Positions 22,791 through 36,069 are shown, counted from the stretch's first letter. The stretch: 64,000 nt of DNA from Myxocyprinus asiaticus (GCF_019703515.2 NC_059359.1:1717501-1781500); one strand, 5' to 3'. The notes: generated by a model not told the origin, from the letters alone. Numbers and translations are program-made.

Positions 22791-23767
22791 AAGAGGTCGA
22801 CCGATATATCGGATTTACCGATTAATCAGGCCCGATAGTTATCAGCTATCCGATAGTTTCCAATCGTTATATTTGGACTAATTCCTCCATGGCCGGCAGA
22901 TTTGTGCAGATCCGTTGAGTGTATTTGAGGGGTGTTCAATTTGTTCCAGTCAGGTTATAAACCTGAGCGCTCTGAAGATGTTTTGATGCAAAGCAGATTT
23001 ATAAGTTTATTATCATTAGTAAATTAATCATTAATGCCAACCTTTATATGAATATGCCACCTTAATATTGCTTTTGTTCGTCTGTTCGCAACTTTTTATG
23101 CTTCAGAAGACCAAGCGCTGGCACAGTACATTGCATGAATGCACGCGCATAGGAACGTTTTTATAGGTTTTTTTTGCCTTTAAAGTTTCCCAAACTTTTC
23201 TCCATTCGGACAAAATTAACTTCTGTCCAAAGCTTCCTAATTTTTTGACGTAGTTATGTACAATGTAAGAGCAGATATATATTTGATATTCATGAGAGGG
23301 CACATTGTAATATTATAAAGTGTGTTTATGTGAGGGCACATACAGTATAATATATACAATGCCATTCTAAAATGACCCTTAAAAAGACAAGACTTGAGGT
23401 GATTTTATTTCTAACTATTTTTCTCTCTCCCTGCCTTGTACATCATCATAGATTTAATATGACAATAAAATGAACTAATAAATATTGTCAGTAGTGATGA
23501 AGCATACAGGTGTTATTAAGCTTTAGAAGGCAGTATTTTATGTTACTGTTAAACATATTTGACCTGTAATATTTTAACTAATATTTTCAATAATGTGGCA
23601 TGACAAAGGCTTTGAAGAAAGGTACAAGCGTGGGAGAAATGTATAAAGTATTGCCATTGAAAGTGATACTTAGTAAAGTTCAGCACTATATACATATTAA
23701 TCGGCTATCGGCCTGTTTTCCCACCTTAGTTATCGGTATCGCAAAACCCGCTATCGGTCGACCTCTA
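22791..23767. mobile_element. hAT-type nonautonomous transposon with perfect 8-bp duplication
   Basis: Ends AAGAGGTCGACCGATATATC and (reverse complement of the right end) TAGAGGTCGACCGATAGCGG. The flanking 8-mer TTGTGTGC is present at 22783-22790 and 23768-23775, a perfect target duplication of hAT length. The interior has no transposase ORF. Confidence 0.85.
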
Positions 23768-24142
23768 TTGTGTGCTTCATATACTACTGGAGTAGAGTAC
23801 TTGGTGATGTTTTGATTAATTAAACTGGTACTATTATAATCAGTTTTCACTGCATCAGGGCCTTTGTGTTTAGTTCTCAAAACTAGTAGAAAGATTTATA
23901 ATCAATTATGAGCTGGCTTTGATGGTATGATCAGAAGTTATTTAAATATATAGTATTTAACGATCCACACATCATGATATTTGTAAATAAAATCATGTAA
24001 TGGCAATTGAATTTGGCGCTTGAAGTGTAGACAGATTTGCTGATGATATAATTGGAGCGATTTAGTTTTTTACCATCTAGTTTTGTTTTGATTTTGAATT
24101 ATGGTATTAAAAACTGTATTTGGTGACATGATATCCTGCTTT

Positions 24143-24512
24143 TTTTTTTTTTTGTCTCCCCAATTTGTAATGCCCAATTCCCAATGCACTCTTAAGTCCT
24201 CGTGGTGGCGTAGTGACTCGCCTCAATCCAGGTGGGTGAGGACGAATCTCAGTTGCCTCCGCGTCTGAGACTGTCAATCTTATCACGTGGCTTGTTGAGC
24301 GCGTTACCGCGGAGACGTAGCGCATGTGGAGGCTTCGCTATTTTCTCACCACATGCCCCACCGAGAGCGCGAACCACATTATAGCGACCATGAGGAGGTT
24401 ACCCCATGTGACTCTACCTTCCCTAGCAACCGGGCCAATTTGGTTGCTTAGGAGACCTGGCTGGAGTCACTCAGCACGCCCTGGATTACTTGCCGAGCTA
24501 CCCAGGCCCGTT
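24143..24512 (-). mobile_element. tRNA-derived SINE, copy C, with 12-bp target duplication
   Basis: Minus strand, T-rich tail at 24141-24152. Flanked by ATATCCTGCTTT at 24131-24142 and 24513-24524. The head retains box A (reverse complement of CGAGCTACCCAGGCC) but lacks about 40 bp including box B, so this copy could not be transcribed well. The body has the usual blocks (CACGTGGCTTGTTGAGCGCG, GAGGTTACCCCATGTGACTC). Confidence 0.88.
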
Positions 24513-24526
24513 ATATCCTGCTTTAA

Positions 24527-25518
24527 CCCTTGTGTTGTGTTCGTTTTGTGCTTGCACATTTTGTGTTCCCGCTAAGATTGTTTATAAATCTGCAGTGAGT
24601 TTTAGTGTATGAAATTCCCACAGACACACACAAATATAATAAACAGGAGTGTCTTTTTGTCACGTTTTTCCTTATTACTTCCTGAAACATACATATAACA
24701 GACAATGACGTATCATAACTTACAGCAGACGATCCCGATTCAAATGAGCCCAAACACAACATAATATGATGAGGAGATCTTGAAATATTCCTCAAAGAGT
24801 GCACATGGAAAGACGATGCACAAAAGGGCGCTGTGTGTGTGTGTGTGTGTGTGCATGTGTGCACATGTCCGAGGACTTTGTGTGTGCAAACACACATCCA
24901 TATATCAAATCAAATCACTTTGTCACACAACCATATACACAAGTGCAACAGTGGGTGAAATTATTGGGTGCAGTTCCGATCAACATAGCAGTCGTGACAG
25001 TGATGAGACATATACCAATTTACAATAAACAGATTTACATATCTAATATACACATAATTACACACAACACAATATACAATGTACAGTATACAATACACAC
25101 AAAATAGAATACACAGAATACAATAAAAATAGTATATATAAAATGTACAGTAGGTTGTATTGTACTGTATTGACATTTAGGCTGTCGGTTGATAGTCAGT
25201 TGCCAGTGTGTTGTAAAGAGAGATATAATTATGACAGTCCGTTGTGAGATATAAGAGTAAGGGTAATAAAGTGCAGTGCTGATGTATTTTGATTGTGGGA
25301 GATCAGGAGTTCAGAAGTCTGATTGCTTGGGGGAAGAAGCTGTCATGGAGTCGGCTGGTGCGGGTCCTGATGCTGCGATACCGCCTGCCTGATGATAGCA
25401 GTGAGAACAGCCCATGACTCGGGTGGCTGGAGTCTCTTTATTCAAAGAAAAAAAAAAAAAATCATACAAATAGTTTTTTTTTAATTCGGGTCAAAATGAC
25501 CAGAGCGCGACATAAGGG
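24527..25518. mobile_element. TTAA-flanked nonautonomous transposon (piggyBac-like), ~990 bp
   Basis: TTAA at 24523-24526 and 25519-25522. Left end CCCTTGTGTTGTG, right end (reverse complement) CCCTTATGTCGCG. TTAA duplication plus a CCC-starting TIR is the piggyBac hallmark. The interior holds a LINE-like repeat (24900-25440) and a GT tract (24834-24852). No transposase. Confidence 0.65.
24900..25440. repeat. Dispersed repeat, partial copy (second copy at 42959)
   Basis: ATCAAATCAAATCACTTTGT, 'acaaccatatacacaagtgcaacagtgggtgaa' and 'gttccgatcaacatagcagt' match 42959-43110 closely. The part at 25280-25440 ('gcttgggggaagaagctgtc', 'tgatgctgcgataccgcctg') is a non-A+T-rich extension. The ATC-rich edge could be a LINE 3' tail read in reverse; class uncertain. 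Confidence 0.55.
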
Positions 25519-25522
25519 TTAA

Positions 25523-26895
25523 GTCTATATATATTATATAGTTCTTGTAAAGAAATGATTTCCATCATCATCCGTTCTGCTGTAACTTGCAGTTAAATGT
25601 GACGCAGAGTTTAAGTGTTTCATGAGTCACACTATAATTCACTCTTTAACTCTTGTTCAGGTATTTCAGTGTTTGTAGATCATTTAAAAACTTTTCTATT
25701 GGTCATAGATCTTTCCTCTTGTACATGCCTCCAAGACACTTTACATTTTTAGCCTGTTATTCAAATATAGGGAACTAATATTTACAGAAGTGAATATGCT
25801 GGAAAAGACTTTAAATAGCTTTACATAGACGTGTCATTTGCAGAAAAGAAGAAATGTGACATTATGTTCTTGCACAAACACAGTTATTCTTATAAAGATC
25901 ATTTGAATTGTTCCACACGCTGTGAAATCTTTATAGTCATATGTTTGGGAATTCATGGTCACTTAAATCATCTCAGCATCACAAATGCATGGATGTGATT
26001 ATATGACTGTCTGTAAATCCTGGGATTATCTCTTATACAAGCGGACAGTCCACCTGCACCATATTCTATCATAGTTGCCCATCATAATGCAATTATCTGC
26101 AAACACACATAAGGATTGGGATTGTAAGGAATTTAATAAGGTCTGTGGTGAACATTACTTGACAATATATGGATGTTTTGTTCTACAACATAAATTACAC
26201 ACTTCCACACCTCAAACGTGAAGTTTGAAGCCGTATTGGATTACATACTTTTTTAAAAAAACACTGCGGCTTCCAGAGGCTTGTACGGTGGGCACTATGC
26301 ATGACGGGTACAACACAGGAACATCTTTTCCACGACCACGGGATACGTCTCCCGACATGGTTGTTTAAGAAATGAGAAGCTGCACACTGCATCAGTTAGA
26401 GTTAAAAGAATTGATATGAAGTCACATATTTGCACATACAATATATGCAACAACATGTATTTTAAAATGTTATTTTATGTAGCCAACATATATATGCCCA
26501 AATACATGAACCGTTGACCAAATCAGCTGGAGTGTTATTTTCCAACATAGGACCTCACTGTCCTCAAAACAGTTCTCTATACACACCCTCACACAGGTTA
26601 GTTTGATTGCGGTGCACGACAGGAAAATTGCTGGCGTAACCCCGCCGCATTGTTGTCTTTGCCTCGCCAGCTTTCTGCTGCCTGCGCGCTCGTCATTGTC
26701 TCTGCAGATTTAATTTTAGCCTTGCTACGTCACACTCAGGTACAAACAACCACACAGGCAAGCTGCGGATGAGTTATCTCTCATACCGTAAGCGTCTGCT
26801 GCCAGACACATGGAGCTCAATCACAGCAGATGTTGCGATTAAAGCGTTTAATAAAGATACCGGACTCCACAGAAGTTATGAGAATCATGAGGAAT
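25523..26895. other. Intronic stretch without recognised features
   Basis: No ORF with family signal and no clear repeat. The 26210-26400 segment is more balanced in composition but shows no conserved motif. Confidence 0.5.
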
Positions 26896-28428
26896 TTAAA
26901 GGAATAGGTCACCTAATAATGAAAATTCTCTCATCATTTACTCACCCTCATATCATCCCAGATGTGCATGACTTACTTTCTTTTGATGAACACTTTCTTT
27001 GAATGAATATTTCAGCTCTGTAGGTCCATACATTGCAAGTTAATGGTGACCAGAACTTTGAAGCTCCAAATAGCACATAAAGGCAACATAAAAGTAATCC
27101 ATACTTCATTGGATTAATTAATGTCTTCTAAAGCAAAATGCTAGGTGTAAGAAATTAATCAATATTTAACCCTTACGCATCAATTTAAACAAGTTACTTG
27201 GAGGTCCAAAAACGTCAAAAAACTGCCATAATATTATATATTAACATTATTTTCCAAATTGTTTTTAACCAACATCAGTCCTGGTCATAACTACCAAATA
27301 TTCATTCATTTTCAGGATTTTAACCATTTAAATGCCAGTTTGTTTATATAATGCCACTGTTGTTTTTTTACACACACACACACACACGCACGCACGCATT
27401 TCTCAATACACACATACAGAACACACTCTGACATACATTCCAACACACACACACACACAATTTTAGCTGCATCATTTATTCAATTGGCCTGCAGTGCTCT
27501 ATAATACAGCAACAAGAGAATAGGGAAAAAGCTTGTATTTGCTCCATAGTCTAAACATGAGAAAAATGGCGCCATCTGGTGGAAAATATTAAAATGTAAA
27601 TTTTGAAGCCAGGGCTCCGGAATGAAAGCATAATACCATAGAATTCATGATTTTATGCTTTAATGGCACTGGGATCAAATATTGCAGTTTTAATGGGTTT
27701 CAATGGGGACATTTTTGTCCTGAAGGTCCTGAGTGTAACTATTTTGTGTATTATAGATGTATTATAGGAACTGAGGTTCAAATATCAATTCCCCCCAAAA
27801 TACATACCTTTGGCGAAATTTATGCCGTTGGCATTAACACAGCCAAAATGATCGAAAAAACAAAAATGTCTTGAAGGTCAGACATTTACTAAAAATGTTC
27901 GGTTCCCGCCAGCTCGTTGATGAGGGTGGTGGTCAAACTGCCTATCGTGTGACGTGAGCGCGAAAGCCTCTTCTTCATACATAGATACCTTTATTAGCAG
28001 CTGTTCATATGGACCGCGATACTGTATGCCGATTCAAACAGCTCTCCTTGTTGACCGTTCCAAGATGGTGCCACAGTAGACGTATCCAAACCAGCCAAAT
28101 GAGGCATCTATGTATGAATATCTATGCTGCTCTGTTGTATTTCACACGTCAATTCTTGTGTGAACTTGCCAGCTTGCTTGCATCAAAGTTTATAATTTTG
28201 ATCTATTTTTTACATGTCGTATGGATTACTTTTATGCTGCCTTTATGTGCTTTTTGGAGCTTCAAAGTTCTGATCACCATTCACTTGCATTGTATGGACC
28301 TACAGAGCTGAAATATTCTTCTAAAAATCTTCATTTGTGTTCTGCAGAAGAAAGTCACACACATCTGTGATGGCATGAGGGGGAGTAAATGATAGAATTA
28401 GCATTTTTGGGAGAACTATCCCTTTAAA
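26896..28428. mobile_element. Fold-back MITE split by later insertions
   Basis: Left arm 26896-27165 (AAAATTCTCTCATCATTTAC, GCTCTGTAGGTCCATACATT) and right arm about 28170-28428 (reverse complement, ending ACTATCCCTTTAAA). The intact relative is at 58881-59453. The central part is replaced by the TTAA element 27170-27885 and a further 280 bp of unassigned sequence. Confidence 0.75.
27170..27885. mobile_element. TTAA-type element, copy 1, right end eroded
   Basis: TTAA at 27166-27169 then CCCTTACGC. Internally, in inverse orientation, it matches the full copy at 40564-41377: GGTCCAAAAACGTCAAAAAA, a CA repeat (27370-27460), 'aaaaatggcgccatctggtggaaaatatt', 'gggatcaaatattgcagtttt' and 'ttggcattaacacagccaaaatgatcgaaaaa'. 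Similarity fades after about 27880, so the far terminus is lost. Confidence 0.75.
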
Positions 28429-28599
28429 GTTTCAGGTCCAGGTAATTTTTTTTATTTATTTAACTGGTTCATGCAATCATTTGCATGTTAGTAAGGTTGT
28501 AATAAGAGTTATCATTTACAGAGTTATCAAGTTTCACTAGCATCAGAATAGCAGTATCCAAGACAGATTAGAGTGCAACAAGAATATATTTTTTTTATT

Positions 28600-29112
28600 T
28601 TGAGTGAACATTTAAGTGCTCATGAAAAAGATGTATTTTTAGCCGTTTTTTGAAGACAGAGAGTGAATCTGCTTCACAGATGGAGTTGGGAAGGTCATTC
28701 CACCAATGTGGTACAATGTGTTTTGGTGCCTCTTTGTGTTGGGACAACAAGGCGCTGCTCATTAGCCGACCGCAGGCTTCTAGTGGGCGCGTAGCTCTGT
28801 AGAAATGATTTTAGGTATGCTGGAGCAGACCCAGTGACTGTTCTGTATGCCAGCATCACAGCCTTGAATTTGATACGTGCATCAGCCGGCAGCCAGTGAA
28901 GAGAGACAAGGAGTGGTGTAACATGTGCTCTCTTTGGTTCATTAAAGACCAGACGTGCTGCTGCATTCTGGATCATTTGCAGGGGTCTAATTGCACATGC
29001 AGGGAGGCCTGCAATGAGAGCGTTACAGTAGTCCAGTCTAGAGATGACAAGTGACTGAAAGTTCACACTTCCTGATTTCGTTCCACCATATAAAGTAATT
29101 TCCTCTTTCACT
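28600..29112 (-). mobile_element. LINE (L2/CR1-type) reverse-transcriptase tail, 5'-truncated
   Basis: Minus strand. Open frame 28695-29111 includes SRLDYCNALIAGLPACAIRP, QNAAARLVFNEPKRAHVTPL, SLHWLPADARIKFKA and YRTVTGSAPAYLKSFL. After the stop another frame continues with 'WNDLPNSICEADSLSVFKKR', so a frameshift separates the last segment. This is the conserved C-terminal region of L2-type ORF2. It differs in sequence from the tail at 16.3 kb, so the two derive from different subfamilies. Confidence 0.8.
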
Positions 29113-31107
29113 GCAGTGCAGCATTGTTTATCTGAATCTCAGCAGGTTTATAAGAACAGTAATTCTCACTCAAACAGCTGTAGAGGCATGCGACACAGCT
29201 ATTGCAAATGAACACTGAAGACGCAGTTATGCAACTCGGGTGGAATTTTGTTTTAAAAAGGAAACGGTATAGAAAAGACAGATTTGACACATGCAAACTT
29301 TCACATCTAAAAGGGCTGGGTATTGATACAGAGATCCTGATTCTGATTCACAAGCTTTCGATTCTGGATTCGATATCGATTCATATGGGTATATTTCAGT
29401 TATAATGTCCCTTTTGCTTACATATGAAATAAATCATCTCCCAGCTAATGCTGTGAATTATACAGAGGACCATTCAAGTAGGTACAATAGGAAAATATAA
29501 ATTTTACTAATTATATTTTATTACTTATGGTCACATACTGGCTTTTTAAAAATGAGCAACTAAATGTATTCAATCAATAAATATGTTATTATATTTCATA
29601 CATTATTTTTGTTACATGTTTATTGTTAAATTGCATAATTTGCACTATTTACAGGAATTTACATTGATTTGTTGAACACGTGCTAAAAATCGGTACTGTC
29701 TCTTTAAGAAAACCGGCATTTCTGTAAACAGCGTCTTTGAACACTTCACGACTAAACTACACAATTACTGGTGTGTGTAATCTGAACATTTATCAGCCAG
29801 TTGCCAAATATATACCACTAATATTTCTCACATTAATGTAAAGTTATTAATTTATGTGTTTTAAGCATAAACCTATTTGCAAATCTCAGGTAGGCCTACT
29901 TTTTTTATTATTTACATTTTCATCCTTTTTAAGGGTGTTTTGTAGATCCTTATAAATGAGATATTTTTATGAAATTAATATCAGCTGGACTCTGATTACT
30001 TCTGATTTGAGTGCTATTACCATGGCAACTGCCTAGCACTTTAGTGCCATGTCCACCACACACCGATTGGACTTTTAAGTGGCGTTCATAAAGAATGTGT
30101 TCTTGCATTAAAATCATCATCTGAACTGCTTCCTTGGAAATACTGGCCCCATAATTTTTAATAGCTTGCCAAAACGTATTTCGCAATATGCTCAGAACAG
30201 CATGAATTAGTTTTGCATGAAAACAGATGTTTAAACGAGATAAACATAACACAACGACAGCTTTGGCGTGCTGCCTGAATGTTTACGTCCTCTCTGTTGG
30301 ATCATTTGGGGGGTATATCTTTATGGTTATTGTTCTCTCAGCTGTGATATGGAGGCGATAGGTTTGATGGCCGATTCAGCAGCAGGGATAACTGCTCGTA
30401 TTACTCGGGAATGTTTTGTGTTTAGGCCGGTTGCTCTCAGGATCCCTCCGGCGATAATAGCTTAGAGTAAATAATGCTCAGTGAGTGTCGTACAGCGTGT
30501 AACAGTTGTTGAAGTCATTAAACGCTGGTACAGATGAAATGAAAGCAGGCAGGAGAGGCGTAGAGTTTCGTCTCTGTCTTTGTCCGCTGTTTAAAACCGG
30601 TTTTGTGTACTTGGCGCAGGTGAACAGCATTGACTCATTCTACCCTAGACCAAGAATAGCCACACTGACTGCTATTGTTCTGAGAAATCGGATCACACAG
30701 GCTTGTATTGTGTGCTTATATCATCTAACCAATTCGACCAAATTTTCAGTTCTATTCATGTCACTCAATAATGTTAACTATTTCTCTTTCAGTCCGACTT
30801 GACAAACATCTGACTGGTATGATTTTAATTGGACTAAAGACATGATTGTTTTAGTCCGACTGAAATCCAACTTTTAAACTGTATGTAAACATATTGAATG
30901 TTATTTAATATCTCAGCCTTTAACATCAACAAAAGATACAAAACATATGGCAAGTGTTTTCCTTTTAAAAGCTGTTAAGCATTTTTATTTATCGTTCACA
31001 ACAGTACACAATTATACGGTCAGTTTCATTTAATTGTTTGCCTTCAACATTGTTTTTCCGAATCAGTTCTGCGAATCAGTCTTGGGTCATTAGTCAACCT
31101 GTCAATC
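29113..31107. other. Intronic stretch with a degraded repeat end
   Basis: At 29316 'gggctgggtattgatacagag' and 'cgattcatatgggtatatttcagttataatgtc' match the short element at 33805. The far end could not be located. The remainder, including open frames at 29950-30802, shows no family signal. Confidence 0.45.
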
Positions 31108-31717
31108 AAAGGAATATTCCGCGTTCAATACAAGTTCAGCTCAATCGACAGCATTTCTGGCATAATGTAGATTTCCACAAAAATGTATTTAGACTCATCT
31201 CTCCTTTTCTTTAAAGAAGCACAAATGTGTGTTCCAGTGAGACACTTACAATGGAAGTCAATGGGGTCAATCTGTAAACATTAAAATACTCACTCGTTTA
31301 AAGGTATAGCTACAAGACGTAAACAATATGTGTGTTTACCATGATAATATCACTTACTAACCGCATCTGTGTGAAGTTATAATCAATTTTTAAACTTCGT
31401 TGCCATGATGATGTAACGCTGTAAATCCTAAAGCTACCGTGAAACGATGATTTAACAACAGCTCAAATAATACACAAGTTTTAGCAGAAGTGCTTTTATA
31501 AAATTATAAGCTTCACTTCTGCCTTTAAACCCTCCACAAATTATCCCCATTGACTTCCATTGTAAGTCTCACCAGAACACCGATTTGTGCTTTTTTTTTA
31601 TTTTTATTTTTTTTAAGAAAAGTGGGGATGAGTCGACATACGTTTTTTGTCGTAATCAACATTGACACACATGCTGTCGACTGAGCTGAACTTGTATTGA
31701 ACCCGGAATATTCCTTT
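31108..31717. mobile_element. Fold-back MITE (~610 bp), copy 1
   Basis: Ends AAAGGAATATTCCGCGTTCA and reverse complement AAAGGAATATTCCGGGTTCA; inner inverted pairs include ACAATGGAAGTCAATGGGG with its complement at 31545. A second copy lies at 60023-60514. Confidence 0.75.
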
Positions 31718-31730
31718 AAAAACCTCTTAA

Positions 31731-33136
31731 TGACGGGTGGGTCACTGCTGACCCATTTTTTAATTTAGTGCCAAAAGATGACATATATATTTCCTCAGAT
31801 CTACAAGTAATCTGCACATGCTGTTTGTCATTTGAACTCTTTAAGCCTCAGAAATCAACCAGGGGTGTGTGTTTTTCAATCAAAACGACACAACCGAAAT
31901 ACTAGTTAAATATGTATGAGAATCGTGAAAAATGTAATCGCCATTACTTTCATTTCATCTGAAATGAACAGATCTGTAGAATCCCGGAAACACTGCTATA
32001 GATTTCCGTATAAGAGTCCACAAAACAAAATGCATCCGACCATTTGATCCAAAACAATGGAAAAATTGTTTCCGTTGTTTATATCAGCGTTACGCATTGC
32101 GTATAATCGATAATGTCTGTATCCATACTTGATCAAATATGGATATCTATGCTTATTCCAACGATCAAACTCAAGATCTCTTGTATTTTGTAGAGGATCC
32201 AGAAAACAATGACGCCTCCCATTCTTTGAGCTGGAGCTGTCAATCAATCCATATCAAAGGCTCACTGGTGTCTCCAAACGGCCATCGGACACTTCCGTGG
32301 AACAAGCTGGCCAATGGATCCATGTAGCCGATAGACTAACGTTGCCAAGAATACAACGGTTGGCTTAAATCTGTTTAGCGACATCATTTGTTGTGATCTC
32401 AACGTGGGTGCCCTGAGCTCGCCGTGTGCATGGGTGTTTGGCACCCAAACGTATGCTTTTGCGACTTCGAGAGATTGATGTTAGATTAATACAGCGAATA
32501 CAATCCCCTCTAAAAGTGCCGAAACATTGGACCCATGTTTTATGACCGTGAGAACGTCACATATTTTTTGTTTATTTATCTATGCATTGTAATCACACTT
32601 TATGAATGTTATTGTTATCATACTTATAGTCTATTGTATGTTTTATGTTTTATGTTATGATCGGAAATAAAACGTGTGTTTTCAGTGGTATTTGGGAAAT
32701 ATAATGTGCATATAGCTTATTCTGTATCTTATACTCTATTTCATTCAGTAAATTTACAACAACAAAAAACACCCCAAAAATGACTTTTTATGAAAATCCG
32801 CTTGGATCTATCTTTAGAAAAAGCTCTCATAAAACTCTGTTTTTGGGGACTATCATTCTTAAATTTTCACAACAGTATGGAGAGGCCTTTGGCTTTGACC
32901 TTAAGGTCTTTTTAGGTGACCAGTTTCATATATTAAAAACATTTTATGCCAAAAACAATCGAAATGATTTCAAGTACATTTGTGCTTCTCTTACTCTGAT
33001 CCTGTAACATTTTTTGTTAAATCTGACCCCGCTTGTCTTCTTTAAAAAGAGACCAAAGTTAAGCCTCTAGGCCTAAGGGTTCAAGAGCCAGAGCTATTTT
33101 TCTTTGGATAGGTCACTTTCCACATTTTGCAGTGCA
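31731..33136. mobile_element. Possible TTAA-bounded element (~1.4 kb)
   Basis: AACCTCTTAA at 31721-31730 is mirrored by TTAAGAGGTT at 33137-33146, and a GGTCA...TGACC palindrome sits just inside the left edge, as in the other TTAA elements. The inner termini are not similar to each other. The open frame 32780-33007 has no recognised domain. Confidence 0.3.
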
Positions 33137-33804
33137 TTAAGAGGTTCTGGTATATCAGACAACAGTTGAAAACTCTAGTAAATCTCCATTAAACAGCATA
33201 ACAGATATTCTTAATGTGCATTGCTCAATAATGACTTGTTCATTATGTGTGCGGCTCAATAGTTGTTTGATTGGTTGTTAGAGATGTCACGAACTGTCAT
33301 TCACTGCCTCTCTTCCTTAATAGCTCATTTATGCAAAACACCCTCAATGCATGTCACTGCAAAATGTTGTCACAAGGTCATCATGAGTCGAGGGTGTCAT
33401 AAGACATCAGACCTTTAAAGCTACACAGCTGCTAGTGAATCATATCTTTCAGTGTCCATTCAGACTCCAGTGAAGAATGAATTTTCCCAAACACTTCAGC
33501 TGACATGGCCTTACTCACTTTCAGATTTACAAACTGTCTTACTCTCTGACTCTCTCTAGTATCTTGCTTTATTTACAGCTTTCATATCCAAAGTAGCATA
33601 CAATACATTCAGCCTGTTCTCTTGACAATTACGTGAATGTGGCAACATTTTTGCGAAATGATATTACGTGGTTCCTTGCATGTATCGCAGCAGTTCTAAG
33701 GTGAAATGTCCACTGTGTGGCGCTAAAAGCGAGTTAAATGTTCTCCCAAAAAGACAATGTTTTTAAATGTTAATGCTGTATTGAGTTTTAAATCACCCTA
33801 CTAG

Positions 33805-34040
33805 AGCTGGGTATCGATATAGATGTTTCAATTTCGATTCGATCTATCAATTCATATGGGTATATTTCAGTTATAATGTCGCATTTGCTTATATATGAAA
33901 TAAATTCTCCATTTTTAGTCACATAGCGCAAAATTCGGTTGCAAATGCGAGTGATTTTCCTCTCATTGTAGTGGAGGGTTGCACACTGAGTAAAAGATCA
34001 ATCCATGGCATTTGAGAATCAATATCAAATTAACCAGCAC
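33805..34040. mobile_element. Short inverted-end element (~235 bp)
   Basis: Starts TAGAGCTGGGTATCGATATA and ends with a weakly complementary 'gaatcaatatcaaattaaccagcac'. Shares GATTCATATGGGTATATTTC-type sequence with 29370. Probably a deletion derivative of a hAT-like family. Confidence 0.45.
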
Positions 34041-34045
34041 TACTC

Positions 34046-34078
34046 CCTACCCTAAACCTTAAACCTAACCCTAACCCA
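34046..34078. repeat. Short telomere-like CCCTAA stretch
   Basis: CCCTACCCTAAACC, then ACCTAACCCTAACCC: about five degenerate CCCTAA-like units, too short and mixed to be a telomere. Confidence 0.6.
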
Positions 34079-35208
34079 TAGTGTCATAAAAAGCAAATGT
34101 GAGATGAAAAACACAACCATGTCATTTTGTGTTGCTTCTATGACACTTTGGGCTCACGTGTTGAGTTGAGCTACTGCGCAATTTGATCACACTCGTAAAA
34201 GCTTGTAAAGGTAGTTAAAACAATTCATGCGCTATAGTAAAAGTGGTTAGATGTCATAAGATAGCATTGCATGAGGAACGGGGCAAAAGTAAGCGTTTAT
34301 GAACTGATAATCTGCCGTTTTATGAGTTTACAAGTGTGCGCGAGTAGGAATACTCCTACTTACCCGGGGATTAACATTAACACACACACACACTCTTCCA
34401 CTCTCGTTCTATCTATCTTAAGCTCTTTATCACACTCCTCCTGTGTCTGTCCCAGAGAGACACGCTTTAGAAAGTTTTTCCAGTCAATTTCATGGAAAGA
34501 ACACAGCCTTTCATGATTAATTATAAACTGTAACACTTATACATAGATTAGGCCTACTCATTTGATAAGATTGCCTGATTGTTACTCTGTAATTTATCAT
34601 ATACAGACTTCTGTTTTTATTCAAGCTCAACATTAAAAGTGTTTTTTATTTAAATGTGTGTCACATGACTGTCAATGTACGTCAAAAGTTTATCCCTTTA
34701 CTGACAGCACAGAGTCTCCTGAACTGAGATCAGTCGGTTTAAATGAAATTAAATAATGCGTTGTGTATAGCAAAGCCAATACGAGGTTACCGCTTTACTT
34801 TTTTTATTTTTATTATAACAATCACCAGAAAAGGAAAGTTCGCCAAGACAAACGTTATATTGCCTTTACATATCTTGCCTGAAAGTTTGAAGGTTTTATA
34901 AGCCATGTTTACAAACTGATGTGGCACCGAATTGGAGTTCCCATGTGTTCAGGACACTCTCTGACTGCTTTTCACTACAACTACATTTTAATTTTGCAAA
35001 ACAATACATAGACACAATGTATATTTGTCATGCATGAAAGTTTAAGCCTTTACATCTGAATGTTTTAAGTCAAGTGTGTTCAAACTTTCTGTTAGTGTTT
35101 AGTATGTATAGTATCGGAACTGGGATTCAGAAACATTTACACAAACACACAAATAAATCGCATTTTGCACACTGAGCTCATGTTTTATTTGCTTTATTCT
35201 CCCCTCAG
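34079..35208. other. End of intron 1
   Basis: No repeat or ORF of note. It ends with the branch/pyrimidine region (TTTATTCTCCCCTCAG) of the exon 2 acceptor. Confidence 0.6.
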
Positions 35209-35304
35209 GTTTCAAGTGCCCCGTCTGCTCAAAGTTCATCTCTTCAGATGAAATGGACCTTCATCTCGTCATGTGCTTGACTAAACCTCGAGTGACCTAC
35301 AATG
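35209..35304 (+). CDS. znrf2: znrf2 coding exon 2: C2HC zinc finger
   Basis: A 96-base exon completing Gly142, encoding residues 143-173 and giving the first base of codon 174. The acceptor is a pyrimidine tract ending CAG at 35208; the donor GTGAGA starts at 35305. It encodes the ZNRF zinc finger, with ligands C145-x2-C148-x11-H160-x3-C164, then the conserved tail 'KPRVTYN'. This finger next to a C-terminal RING defines the ZNRF family. It joins exon 1 in frame across a 32.5-kb intron. The exact fit of splice sites and reading frame with the flanking exons makes this call secure. Confidence 0.96.
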
Positions 35305-36069
35305 GTGAGACTGCTTGTGTTGTTGTAGTATATACAGCTGCCCGCTTCAAGTGGAGTGCAGCAACAGTGGAAAGAAAGTCATTGTGTTTGGATGTAATTC
35401 ATGTAATTGTCTCAGCCTGCTGTTTTCTCATGGCATGTTACGACCTGGCAGCCACGTTTCACTGCGCTCTGGTTTATAGTTATACATGGCTGTTCAGAAC
35501 AAGGGCTTGAGTCTTTGTTGCTGTTATATTTTTGTGTTATATGTCATGCATTGATGCTCAGCTCTCTAATATTTCACTGGTTAGTGTTGTTCCTTATACC
35601 AAAACATATAGTGATGTGCTGTGTTATGTAACGCAAACATTAGAATGTCATCATCGTAAGACGTCTCCATACAGATGGGGAATGTGCTAAACCAAAATAT
35701 CTAAAACAACATGAGATTTACAGTGATTAGTGATGTGGTGGTTACATTACTGGTACTGTGGTCTTTTGTTTTCTTTAGTGCTTTAGAAAGGCAAACAGAT
35801 ACACACAATGTAAAGCTGTCTTTAAACTACAAATGTGGCACAGAAAAGGTGCATTAATACAGACTTTACTAGCCAAAGTAACTAGCCAAAAACATACTTG
35901 AGTGAAAGTGAATAAGTATTCACACTATATTGTACTTAAGTATTAGAAAAGTTAAAAGTATCTTTTTTCCTAGCTAGAATGAAATCAAGAGATGAGATTG
36001 TGTGAGAGTTAAATTGTTAAAAGTCGCTTTTTACTGTCTCTGACGGCAGTCATATTTTTCCCCAGTGAC
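35305..36069. other. Start of intron 2, no recognised feature
   Basis: The reading frame stays open past the donor to 35510 only by chance; no domain follows. Confidence 0.6.

Noticed and set aside
30268..30802. Possible small exons in intron 1
   Set aside because: No conserved motif or paired splice sites that I could support.
34046..34078. Interstitial telomere
   Set aside because: Only a few degenerate CCCTAA units; common as chance or repeat-borne sequence.
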